Below are positions 56,453-64,000 of a DNA stretch of 64,000 nucleotides, one piece after another. The stretch lies in assembly GCA_036365515.1 (NCBI GenBank), contig CM070877.1, forward strand, positions 90,892,522 through 90,956,521, given 5' to 3'. Source of the DNA: Torymus aiolomorphi. Lineage: Eukaryota; Arthropoda; Insecta; Hymenoptera; Torymidae. Under the pieces are notes generated by a model. The model saw only the letters and a list, made by a program, of their open reading frames with translations. It did no database searches and was not told the origin of the DNA. Each line of letters opens with the position of its first letter. Within the stretch, counting starts at the first letter, position 1. Position numbers and translations under genes: made by a program.

Positions 56453-57310
56453 TTATAATTGTTGATCAGATATGCTGTCTCTGGTAGCCGACGCAAATGA
56501 TTCCGTGCTGTCACTAAATACTGCAAGCGTCTTCAAATTAGTTGTTCTTTTTACCCCTTGTTGGTTTTCCTTGTAGTTCCCTACTTTACCGAGGTACCTC
56601 GATACAGTAGGTTCCACTTCATAACATGTGTTATCAATTGACTTCCTTACTTTCGCTTTTAGAATTTCACATTGCACACTATCTATTGCCACATGGTCAA
56701 CATTATACTTGGTACCATATGTTTCATTACTATAAGCATAATTTACACATTTGTTATAATTCTCTTTACAGCCTGTTGACTTATGCTTGCCTGCACATTT
56801 GAAACACACTATTTTATTTGGACACTTTTTGAGACTGTGACTAACTCTACCACAGTTAAAGCATGGTTTCGCATTTATTACATTATACACTCTACAACAC
56901 AAATGTGCCACAAAGATTCTGTTTCTATTTTCTTTTATTTGTTTATGCATTGCTGATGTTAATTCCATAAACACTGTTAACGAGTTATTTCTTTCGTTTC
57001 TGTAGTAGTGTAATACTATGCCGTTGTCGTTATGCTCAGCGAAATTTCTGCTATTTATATCCTTTTCTATTTGCTTTCCGTCTGTAATAGCTATTCCAGT
57101 TATTCCCACTATTTTAATGATTGGATTTTTTGGTTTCTCCTTTTCAATATTGTATATATGATGTAGCTTTGTATTTAGTATTAGTTCTGCAGCTTTAGCA
57201 CTTTCAGCAGTCATATAGTTTACTATTACAGTGTCATTTTTTCCCTTGATAATCTTTTTTGTTTGAATTCCTTTATCTTTAGCTATTTCTTTTATTATAT
57301 TATCTTGCAT
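56453..57310 (-). CDS. LINE ORF1, CCHC zinc-knuckle protein
   Basis: A 285-codon open frame. The central part has an RRM-like fold pattern (IIKIVGITGIAI, VFMELTSAMHKQIK) followed by CFNCGRVSHSLKKC (CX2CX4HX4C) and CFKCAGKHKSTGC, the zinc knuckles of Jockey/I-type gag-like ORF1 proteins that coat the RNA. The start is 79 bp after the stop of the upstream ORF1 piece. The frame is intact. Confidence 0.75.
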   Translation of the reverse strand: MQDNIIKEIAKDKGIQTKKIIKGKNDTVIVNYMTAESAKAAELILNTKLHHIYNIEKEKPKNPIIKIVGITGIAITDGKQIEKDINSRNFAEHNDNGIVLHYYRNERNNSLTVFMELTSAMHKQIKENRNRIFVAHLCCRVYNVINAKPCFNCGRVSHSLKKCPNKIVCFKCAGKHKSTGCKENYNKCVNYAYSNETYGTKYNVDHVAIDSVQCEILKAKVRKSIDNTCYEVEPTVSRYLGKVGNYKENQQGVKRTTNLKTLAVFSDSTESFASATRDSISDQQL

Positions 57311-57388
57311 ATTTGATTTTTCATTTTCATCTTTTCGTTTTATAATTATTCTAGGTCATTGTTGGGCTGGAAATTCCTGCTCTTTATG

Positions 57389-57943
57389 TTAGACGTGACA
57401 TCTGCATAAGATCTTTTGTTTGTGTTGTTCTTCTCTTTCTTTTCTTAAAAGTTCTGTTAGTAGAGTATTCTTATCTCTTAGTTCAATATTAAGCTGTCTA
57501 AGCAAATTATTTTCTTCTTTTACTGAGGCTATTATAAGGTGTTCATCAATACTCTGTTCATCAGTTTCTATTGTCGAGTCATTTGATTTTTCTTGTAATA
57601 AACCTTCATATTTTTTTTTCAGATTCTGATATTCTGTAACTAAATTATTATAATTAACATTTTGTCTTTTTAATAGATTATTTTTCTTTTCATTTTCTTC
57701 TTTCGTATAGGCTAGCAAGACACGTGTAATATCGCTATTTGAGGTTATGTTAACGTCTTCGTGTTCACTACAGATCACAATCGAACCATTTATATATCTA
57801 CCACCTTCTTTTTTATTGAAGTCACTTTTGTGAAAAACACCGTCACACAATATACAGAAAACTACACCACATTTTAGATTATTATGATATTTAAACGGTA
57901 TATCTGGCGGGATCGCCGAAGGCAATCCTTCGTCGTCCGCCAT
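57389..57943 (-). CDS. LINE ORF1 N-terminal piece: zinc finger plus coiled coil
   Basis: A 184-codon frame starting MADDEGLPSAIPPDIPF. Residues about 25-58 hold C-x4-C-x2-C...C-x2-H, a small zinc-finger/PHD-like module, and residues 85-175 form a charged heptad-rich coiled coil (EENEKKNNLLKRQ, LLRQLNIELRDKN). It precedes the CCHC frame on the same strand and ends with CRCHV. Probably the first part of ORF1, either a separate ORF or cut from it by a stop. Confidence 0.6.
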   Translation of the reverse strand: MADDEGLPSAIPPDIPFKYHNNLKCGVVFCILCDGVFHKSDFNKKEGGRYINGSIVICSEHEDVNITSNSDITRVLLAYTKEENEKKNNLLKRQNVNYNNLVTEYQNLKKKYEGLLQEKSNDSTIETDEQSIDEHLIIASVKEENNLLRQLNIELRDKNTLLTELLRKEREEQHKQKILCRCHV

Positions 57944-58106
57944 ACTATTTAGTTATTTTTAATTACTTTTATATTTGAACTCATGGTATTCCATTTACAT
58001 TAAAATAATTTTAAAATATTTTATCTCCTTTTATTAAATGGTCGGTACATTTTTTCGTAATTCATATGTTATTATAATAAATACATTTATTTTATTTTTG
58101 ATACAG

Positions 58107-58264
58107 GTTTTCCAGATGAGAATACAGCAATAGCCCTTGCCGCAATGCAAGAGCACAATGAAGTAATGAAGGGGTTGCAGGATACAACTAATAAGTTTTC
58201 CAGTAGAATGGAGGAGTATAACAAAAATGATGAGGAATTTAAACTAATATTACAGATAACATAG
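58107..58264 (+). CDS. Possible 3' terminal exon of an unrecognised gene
   Basis: After a T-rich tract and TTTTGATACAG| (acceptor) comes a 51-codon reading with FPDENTAIALAAMQEHNEVM and RMEEYNKNDEEFKL, acidic and helical, ending at TAG (58262-58264). AATAAA follows near 58360. Codon use looks less AT-biased than its surroundings. It could be the last exon of a host gene or of a DNA-transposon accessory gene (Myb/SANT-like proteins often end this way). I cannot find upstream exons. Confidence 0.3.
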
Positions 58265-58840
58265 AGAATTAAAAGAGTCGATCATAAATTCTGATAAATG
58301 ATAAGAATGCTTCTGTTATTCCTTTTTTATATTTATAAATATAATGTTTATATTTTTTAATAAATGAAGTTTTCGTATCAATTTATTGAGTTGTTCATAT
58401 TCAACAGTTATATTTGAGGAGTATTGCGGTGAAGTTTCTGAGAGATCATAAGCTACTTAAACTTATAACCTTAAAAGTAGGTAAGGTTTCTTACATGTCG
58501 AAACAGGCGCCTCTATCATCGCTTTTTTGTCTGGTCACTGTAATATATCAGCTCAATTTTGCCAAAATCGGGGAAAGCGGGAGAGCAAGAATTCCGCTTG
58601 AATTGAGCTCTGATTAGCCAGCCAACGTACGCTCGCTTTCGTGCCAGCGCATGGATGTATAGATTTAGACCGTGTTTCACACCGACACCACACATGCGCG
58701 GACGCGTGAGCTGAACGGCCGAACCATCAAACTCTGAACAGAACTTGTGGCCCTGCTCGATGTTACCAACATTGTTCGGTCTTCGCCGTACGTAGCGATT
58801 CATACGTTCGTACGAATCGCGGCATGAATAGTACTACTGA
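58265..58840. other. Non-coding DNA
   Basis: AT-rich to about 58420, then mixed. A 67-codon frame at 58414-58617 has no recognisable features and overlaps a minus-strand frame. Confidence 0.35.
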
Positions 58841-58960
58841 CTGTTCTGAATGCTGCGCATCCTCTCTCTTGTCTCTCCCCCACCGGTGTAGGCAAAAAGG
58901 GCGCGAAAAGTGGCGCTGTAGCCTGTGTTTAGGCGCGAACCAGATTTCTCTTAGAATAGA
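58841..58960 (+). repeat. Direct repeat flanking the gypsy remnant, copy 1
   Basis: CTGTTCTGAATG, a CATCCTCTCTCT phrase and TAGCCTGTGTTTAGGCGCGA are shared with 61148-61235; copy 1 has about 28 extra bases in the middle. The pair brackets the minus-strand pol remnant and may be LTR pieces. Confidence 0.55.
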
Positions 58961-60001
58961 GGGCGCGGTATGAGCGCTTGCTTCCGCCTTGTTCCTATCG
59001 GCTGCCCCACTGACTGGTGGTGGCTGGACCTCCAGATGTACCCCCTACCCAGTGACATCCTCCGGGATGAACGAGAGAACGATACTCTTCTTCTTGATCG
59101 TTGCTGTGTGGGTGCCAGTGGCGATTCTGAAACAGAGGGTTGAGACGAGAGGTTGCTGCTGTCGTCCTGTTCTTGTGTCGGCTCAGCCAATTCCATATAG
59201 ACTGGTTTCAGTACGTCCGTCGAATACATCTTCTCTGCGCCGTTGATGTTGCTCACATAGGTCCTGTCGTTTACGCGCCTGACGACTTTGTGCGGCCCCG
59301 TGTAGGATGGTTCGAGCGGCTTTCGGTCAAATCCACTCTCTTGGAGACATATGTGCGTCTTTGGTGATCTTTGAACACAAACGGGTGCTGCTTTGAGTGC
59401 CCGGACGCTGGCACTTCCTTGACATCTCTGAACAGCTGCCTTATACTCCCAATGAAGTCGCGTGATGAAGCTGGCGTGCTGGTGGTAATGAAAAATTCGC
59501 TACGTAAGCGGCGGCTCATGCCATAGAGCATCTCCGCAGGGGACGCTTACAGGTTCTCCTTGTAAATCGTGTACAAGCCGAGCAGCACTACCGGCTGCAG
59601 GTCGGGCTGCACATCAGGGCTGCTTTGAGGGTTCAGTGGAACCTCTCCACCATGTCGTTTGCCTGCGGGTAATAGGGCGTCGTTCCAGTACGTATGTCAC
59701 CCATGAGCTTGGCGAGGGCTTCAAATAGCGCCGACTCAAACAGCGTGCCTTGGTCTGATGAGATGGTTAATGGTGGTCCGTATAAGCACACCCAGTGCTC
59801 GAAGAAGGCTGTGGCGACGGTATCGACCTGCATGTCGGCCAGTGGAACTGCTGCTGGCCAACTGGAGAATCTACTGCTGCATTTCTCACAGGCTGCCGCG
59901 GCGTACTGGGCGGCGTCCTGTACATCTGCTGCGGTGTTGCGCACGAGCACTTCGGTACTCCGAGTGATGACCTGCTCCTTCTCCGGTGTGCGCTCGTTCA
60001 A
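58951..60001 (-). pseudogene. Ty3/gypsy pol remnant (integrase core to C-terminus)
   Basis: 59633-60001 reads WPAAVPLADMQVDTVATAFF, GPPLTISSDQGTLFES (second catalytic Asp) and PYYPQANDMVERFH (catalytic Glu). A stop follows, then 59271-59531 gives YGMSRRLRSEFF and HPFVFKDHQRRTYV, and 58951-59256 gives a Ser/Arg-rich tail after VSNINGAEKMYSTDVLKP. The first catalytic Asp region, RT and gag are absent. Different from the remnant at 35226-35900. Confidence 0.75.
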
Positions 60002-60299
60002 CCACTATCACGACAGCGTCACTACTTTGGAGATTTTATGCGTGTAATGATGATGGAATTCGGAGTAGCTCGGGTAGTGACGGGTGCAGAGGCAAGTGAG
60101 CAAACACGTACATGAGATTGGGTAAACATGTAGTTTATAATACTCACAAGGAGAGGGTTTCAGCTTAAAAATAATCAACAAATAATTTAGTGGCACACTA
60201 ATGGGACACTTTGTTCTTCTATCTAGAGCTCTCATGGAGTAAGAAATTGTCAAAAAACAAAAGCAAATGAATGCATAAGAGTGTTTTGTGAAAAAACTT

Positions 60300-61009
60300 A
60301 CAAGGAGAGGGTTTCAGCTGCGGGAAATGGATTTTAACGGGCATTGTAGAGTCGATTTCTGGTACCTAAAAATGAAGCCCAGTGCTCACATTTCCGTCAA
60401 ATGGTTCCTTTTTCTTGAGATATGGACTATTTAATCTCAAATATCGTCTATTTCGTTAAAAAATGATGTCTCTTCTATTGACTCTCACATTGCAAATATT
60501 TAAGATACGAAATCGAGAAAGAAAAATTATAATAGTAAACAGTAATACCTAAAATTTAAGTCCTGATTCATTAAAAAATATTGATTTTTCAGGAAGTTAC
60601 AAGCAATCAAAGATAGGGTACGAAAATGGTTAAAAATACGATCCATTTAATCGGCTGAAATGAAGACAAATTTTTAACCATTTTCGTACCCTATCTTTGA
60701 CTGCTTGTAACCTCCTGAAGAATCAATATTTTTTAATAAATCAAGGCTTAAATTTTAGCTTTTATCGTCTACTTTTATAATTTTTCTTCCTCGTTTTCGT
60801 ATCTTAAATATTTGCAATGTGACAGTCAATAGAAGAGACATCATTTTTTGATGAAATAGACGTAATATTTGAGATTAAATTGCCTATATCTCAAGAAAAA
60901 GGGCCCATTTGACGGAAATGTGAGCACTGGGCTTCACTTTTAGGTACCAGAAATCGACTCTCCGATGTCCGCTAAAATTCGTTTCCCGCAGCTGAAACCC
61001 TCTCCTTGT
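60300..61009. mobile_element. 710-bp foldback element
   Basis: Ends are ACAAGGAGAGGGTTTCAGCT and its inverse. The arms pair over about 330 bp each around a centre near 60655, with phrases such as GGTACGAAAATGGTTAAAAA and TACCAGAAATCGA. A lone copy of the 20-bp terminus stands at 60146-60165. No coding frame. Confidence 0.75.
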
Positions 61010-61147
61010 CAGTCTCGTAGTTACAATAAAACTTAGTTCTGCGGACGGACAGACTTCGCGTGCGGTAATAAAATGCTTGCAGATAATCAAATGACTGTGT
61101 GACGGACGATTGTAGAGGGGTGAGTCTGTTCACGATGGAGGCTCTGG

Positions 61148-61235
61148 CTGTTCTGAATGGTCTACGCATCCTCTCTCTCATCTCTCCAACACAGCTGTAG
61201 CCTGTGTTTAGGCGCGAACCGGATTCCTCTTAGAA
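61148..61235 (+). repeat. Direct repeat flanking the gypsy remnant, copy 2
   Basis: Shorter counterpart of 58841-58960, ending GCGCGAACCGGATTCCTCTT. Confidence 0.55.
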
Positions 61236-61269
61236 GGAAAGGATACTTGGTGTCCGCCTCCGATTTTTA

Positions 61270-63140
61270 TGAAACTTTGCATGTGGTTAGAGTATGGAAA
61301 AATATTCGACGTGTGTTTCTTTTTACCGGCGGACAAAGATATCTAGCGCGTGAAAACCTCACTTAGAGTTCACCTCCAAAAACCGTTTTTTTTTTTAATA
61401 GCTGGAGATAGAATCGGATCTTTTTAATGAAACCAATGCCTATTTGTTTCTTATAAAAAGATGAGTATTTGGGAACAGTTTTAATGCTGCGGGGTTGCAT
61501 CCCCTATTTTTTATAAGGGTAAATATGCTTTTTTCCCTTGTGTTTTTGATATAAAAATGTTTTAATCAGCTAAATTTGATTAAAAATTGCCATGTTATAA
61601 AGAAAATTAAAAATTATAGGTGACCTGTTTCGGAGTTAGAAAAAAACACGTGGACGGAGTGAGTTACCCATAATTCAATTAATTACTTTTCGATATTTCC
61701 CTGGGGAAGAATGCTTGGTGCACGCCTACGATTTTCATGAAACTTTGCATGTGGGTAGAGTATACAAATACAATTTATCCATGTATTTTTTTCGCGGGAA
61801 AAAACATCTAGAGGGTGAAAACCACCCTCGAAGTGAATACATACTGATAACTCGCATTTAACACTTCACTACGAATTACGCTTTTCGTGGCGGTTCTTAT
61901 AATTAATTTTATGAACAAAAAAATTAGTAAAAATTTTAGTTTAACATATTAAATTTTAAAAATACTTATAGACAACATTAAAATAATTTTAATACATATT
62001 GCTTTTGGTGTGATCTCTATTTTCATTAATATTATTATTTTTAGGTTAGGTCCTTGAACATGAAATTTTGCAAATATTTTCGGAATACTGTAGAGTAATA
62101 TGATTTTTTGCAAAACTTTTAAGATAACTAACCCCATTAATGTGATTTTTTTACGAAATTTAAAGGCACACCAATATTAATTTCGAATTTTATTAACTTA
62201 AAAGTTAATAATAAAATTTATGAAAAATGAACGATTCTAGCCCCTCAGCGTAAAAAATGTGCTTATATTCTTTTAAAATTCTTTTGATAAGAAACAAGCA
62301 GGCATGTAGTTCATTCAAAAATGAAGAAAAACTATTTTTGGGAAGTACTTTAAGGGTATTTTTACACTTTATAAAATACCCAACTCATCACATAATAAGA
62401 CCTAATTAGTAAAAACTTCTTAAAATCTATCACAAAATTCTGGTATTCTATCCAATTAATTAAATTTCGTAAAATTTGCACGAAAACAGAATTTTTAGGG
62501 GCGGGAACTAAATCAAAGGAGTGTTTGCAAGTTCAACAAACTTAAAACTTTTATATCCAAAAATGTTAGATCAAACAACCAGTTCTACAAATTAATAAAA
62601 ATGAAAAAAGTTTTCACTATTTACGATAAAGTTGATAGGGGTTGCCACCCGTAATAAAATTTAATGATAAATATTAGTCAAAATAGGCATTTCGAAATTA
62701 AAATTCAAGAAGAATGCTGTGATTAATTTTTTTAATCACTAAAAGGTAATTAATTAAATTAGGGGTAATTCACCTCGTCCACGTGTTTTTTTTAACCCCG
62801 AAACAGGTCAACTATAATTTTTAATTTTCTTTATTACATGGTAATTTTCAATCAAAGTTAGCTCGTTAAAACATTTTTATATCAAAAATACAAAGGATAA
62901 AACATATTTACCCTTATAAAAAATAGGCGATGAAATCCCACAGCATTAAAACTGTGCCTAAATACTCGTCTTTTTATAACAAATAGGTGTTGGTTTCATT
63001 AAAAAAATTCGATTCCATCTTCAGCTATTAAAAAAATAAACAGTTTTTGGGGGTGAAATTTAAGGGCGGTTTTCACCCCTAGATGTCTTTCTCCGCCGAT
63101 AAAAAAAACACCTGTCGAATATTTACGATACTCTAACTGT
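61270..63140. mobile_element. ~1.9-kb foldback element with an internal direct repeat
   Basis: The left arm (about 61270-61690) pairs with the right arm (about 62745-63140); landmarks are GTTAGAGTAT at the ends, TCACCCC/GGGGTG runs, CTTATAAAAAATAGG and CCACGTGTTTTTTT. The ~130-bp end segment (61241-61372) recurs directly at 61706-61845, 465 bp further on. The centre (61850-62740) is AT-rich and non-coding. Confidence 0.6.
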
Positions 63141-63518
63141 TTGAAATAGAGTATACATTTATATAATAGGTAAAGATCAGGTTCTACTCAGTAAATGCTA
63201 AATCGCAACTGTAAAGTCAGATTCCGTACGAAGGGATTCTCACAGTCTTCAAGTTCCACTGCGAGAACTCAGGTTCCGTGCGAAGGGCACCTCACATACA
63301 CTTGTACGCCCTCCCCACCTAAGTACATGTCGTGACTTGGGCGTAAGCGGCAGCGGCCGACGCGCGCTCTTGTACACTCTCTCGCCAGCTCTCATCTGTG
63401 ACGGCACGCGATGCTCAGGCGCTAGGCGCGATGGATATTAGCTATCGCTCATAAATAAAATTATTATTCATACAACACATCGTAAGTTATTTTACCTATC
63501 TAACCTCTAAATTTATCA
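63141..63518 (+). repeat. 5' LTR of a copia-like element (left border uncertain)
   Basis: The right border is set by the primer-binding site that follows; the LTR ends ...AAATTTATCA. AATAAAATTATT near 63455 could be the polyadenylation signal. I cannot fix the start, which should be a TG after about 63140. Confidence 0.45.
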
Positions 63519-63527
63519 TGGTAGCAG
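63519..63527 (+). promoter_or_regulatory. tRNA-iMet-type primer-binding site
   Basis: TGGTAGCAG is complementary to the 3' end of arthropod initiator tRNA-Met, including CCA. It is placed directly after CA, the expected LTR end, and 258 bp before the gag start. Confidence 0.65.
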
Positions 63528-63784
63528 TCCGTGGTTTACTGTACCGTAAAATTTACGTGTCTCGTTTGTGAGAAGAAAAAAAGTTGCGTCTAGGTTAGGG
63601 GAACACGTGGCAACGAAGATGATTTGGAAGTATTGTAAAGCAAGAATTAGTTACAGAAACTGAAGAGACAATTGAAGAAGAAAAATCAGATAAACGATTT
63701 GTGATGATTGTGAAGAAAATCATAACATTACATAAAGTGAGAAAAGTGTTTGGAGAAACTGAATCAGAAAGAAAACGAGTAAAG

Positions 63785-64000
63785 ATGGCGGACGAGTTCA
63801 AAATGACATTACCAATTTTCGATGGAAAAGGTTACAGTACATGGAAGAAGAGAATTACAGTATTGTTGAAAATGAAAAAATTTGAAGCAGTTATAGAGAG
63901 AGTGAGAGCTGATGGTGATAATGAAGCCACGTGGAACGAGAAAGATTTGAAAGCGATGAATTACATATACAGTGCACTGTCGAATAGACAAAGGGAATTA
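63785..64000 (+). CDS. gag: Ty1/copia gag, N-terminal part, runs off the window
   Basis: ATG at 63785 (in AAGATGGCG) begins 72 open codons: MADEFKMTLPIFDGKGYSTW, then KKRITVLLKMKKFE and NYIYSALSNRQREL. F-D-G-x-x-Y-x-x-W-K-x-R-I is the signature at the start of copia gag proteins. Together with the iMet-type primer site it supports a copia element extending to the right. No break is seen in the visible part. Confidence 0.75.
   Translation, partial: MADEFKMTLPIFDGKGYSTWKKRITVLLKMKKFEAVIERVRADGDNEATWNEKDLKAMNYIYSALSNRQREL

Larger units (their letters stand above)
53390..57960 (-). mobile_element. Jockey/CR1-like LINE, nearly full length, broken
   Basis: On the minus strand the order is ORF1 (zinc-finger/coiled-coil frame, then a CCHC frame), AP endonuclease, RT, C-terminal region and an AT-rich 3' end with TAAATAAATATAAATAAGG near 53395. 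Length about 4.6 kb fits a complete LINE. Frames are broken in at least four places. Confidence 0.8.

Overview
This is a eukaryotic, AT-rich, almost gene-free window that I read as a transposon graveyard from an arthropod, most likely an insect. The basis is the mix of elements: an errantivirus-like Ty3/gypsy element with an envelope-like gene, Penelope-like elements (PLEs) with a GIY-YIG domain, Jockey/CR1-like LINEs, a DUF4817-type mariner transposase, HARBI1-like (PIF/Harbinger) pieces, a Ty1/copia element, and long CA, TA and CTAT microsatellites. Spliceosomal-type introns are suggested at two HARBI1-like pieces. I cannot name a species. No convincing intact host gene is present; one possible host 3' exon lies near 58.1 kb.

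Layout. 0-5 kb: a (CA)n-hairpin dispersed repeat, a foldback element whose arms carry a tRNA-like block, and an LTR end followed by a primer-binding site. 5.3-5.9 kb: broken HARBI1 transposase. 7.05-10.1 kb: PLE family 1, two truncated copies head to head. 10.1-14.3 kb: GC-richer decayed DNA ending in an LTR-like segment that shares its last ~250 bp with the LTR end at 2.9 kb. 14.9-15.4 kb: TTAA-flanked MITE. 15,659-29,901: one complete errantivirus-like element (LTR, gag, pol, env, LTR; 4-bp target duplication CACG) inserted into a CA microsatellite. Its env is split by a 7.7-kb PLE family 2 array (20,506-28,170: three same-strand copies with a 2,858-bp period plus one inverted end copy; 12-bp target duplication).

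30-35.9 kb: an orphan HARBI1-like first exon, a 794-bp palindrome built from CCATATGG-like motifs, a 5'-truncated LINE with a (CTAT)n tail, and a gypsy integrase remnant. 35.9-49.5 kb: a giant interrupted inverted repeat with arms of ~2.7 kb. Its core holds PLE family 3, whose right arm was split by a mariner with very long terminal inverted repeats; the mariner in turn carries a 149-bp TTAA MITE. A separate foldback element interrupts the right arm. 49.6-53.2 kb: a ~175-bp tandem unit, a third copy of the arm repeat and a GC-rich hairpin module. 53.4-57.96 kb: a nearly full-length but broken LINE on the minus strand. 58.8-61.2 kb: gypsy pol remnant between short direct repeats. 60.3-63.1 kb: two further foldback elements. 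63.5 kb to the end: LTR end, tRNA-iMet-type primer site and gag start of a copia element running off the window.

The most interesting thread is that all three PLE families, eight copies in all, carry a hammerhead-ribozyme-like core (CTGANGA, stem II, GAAA) beside the coding region. This class of feature is already published for PLEs. The tandem and inverted PLE array, its shared in-frame TAG at a -1 slip site, and the nested inverted structures are the parts most worth a second look.
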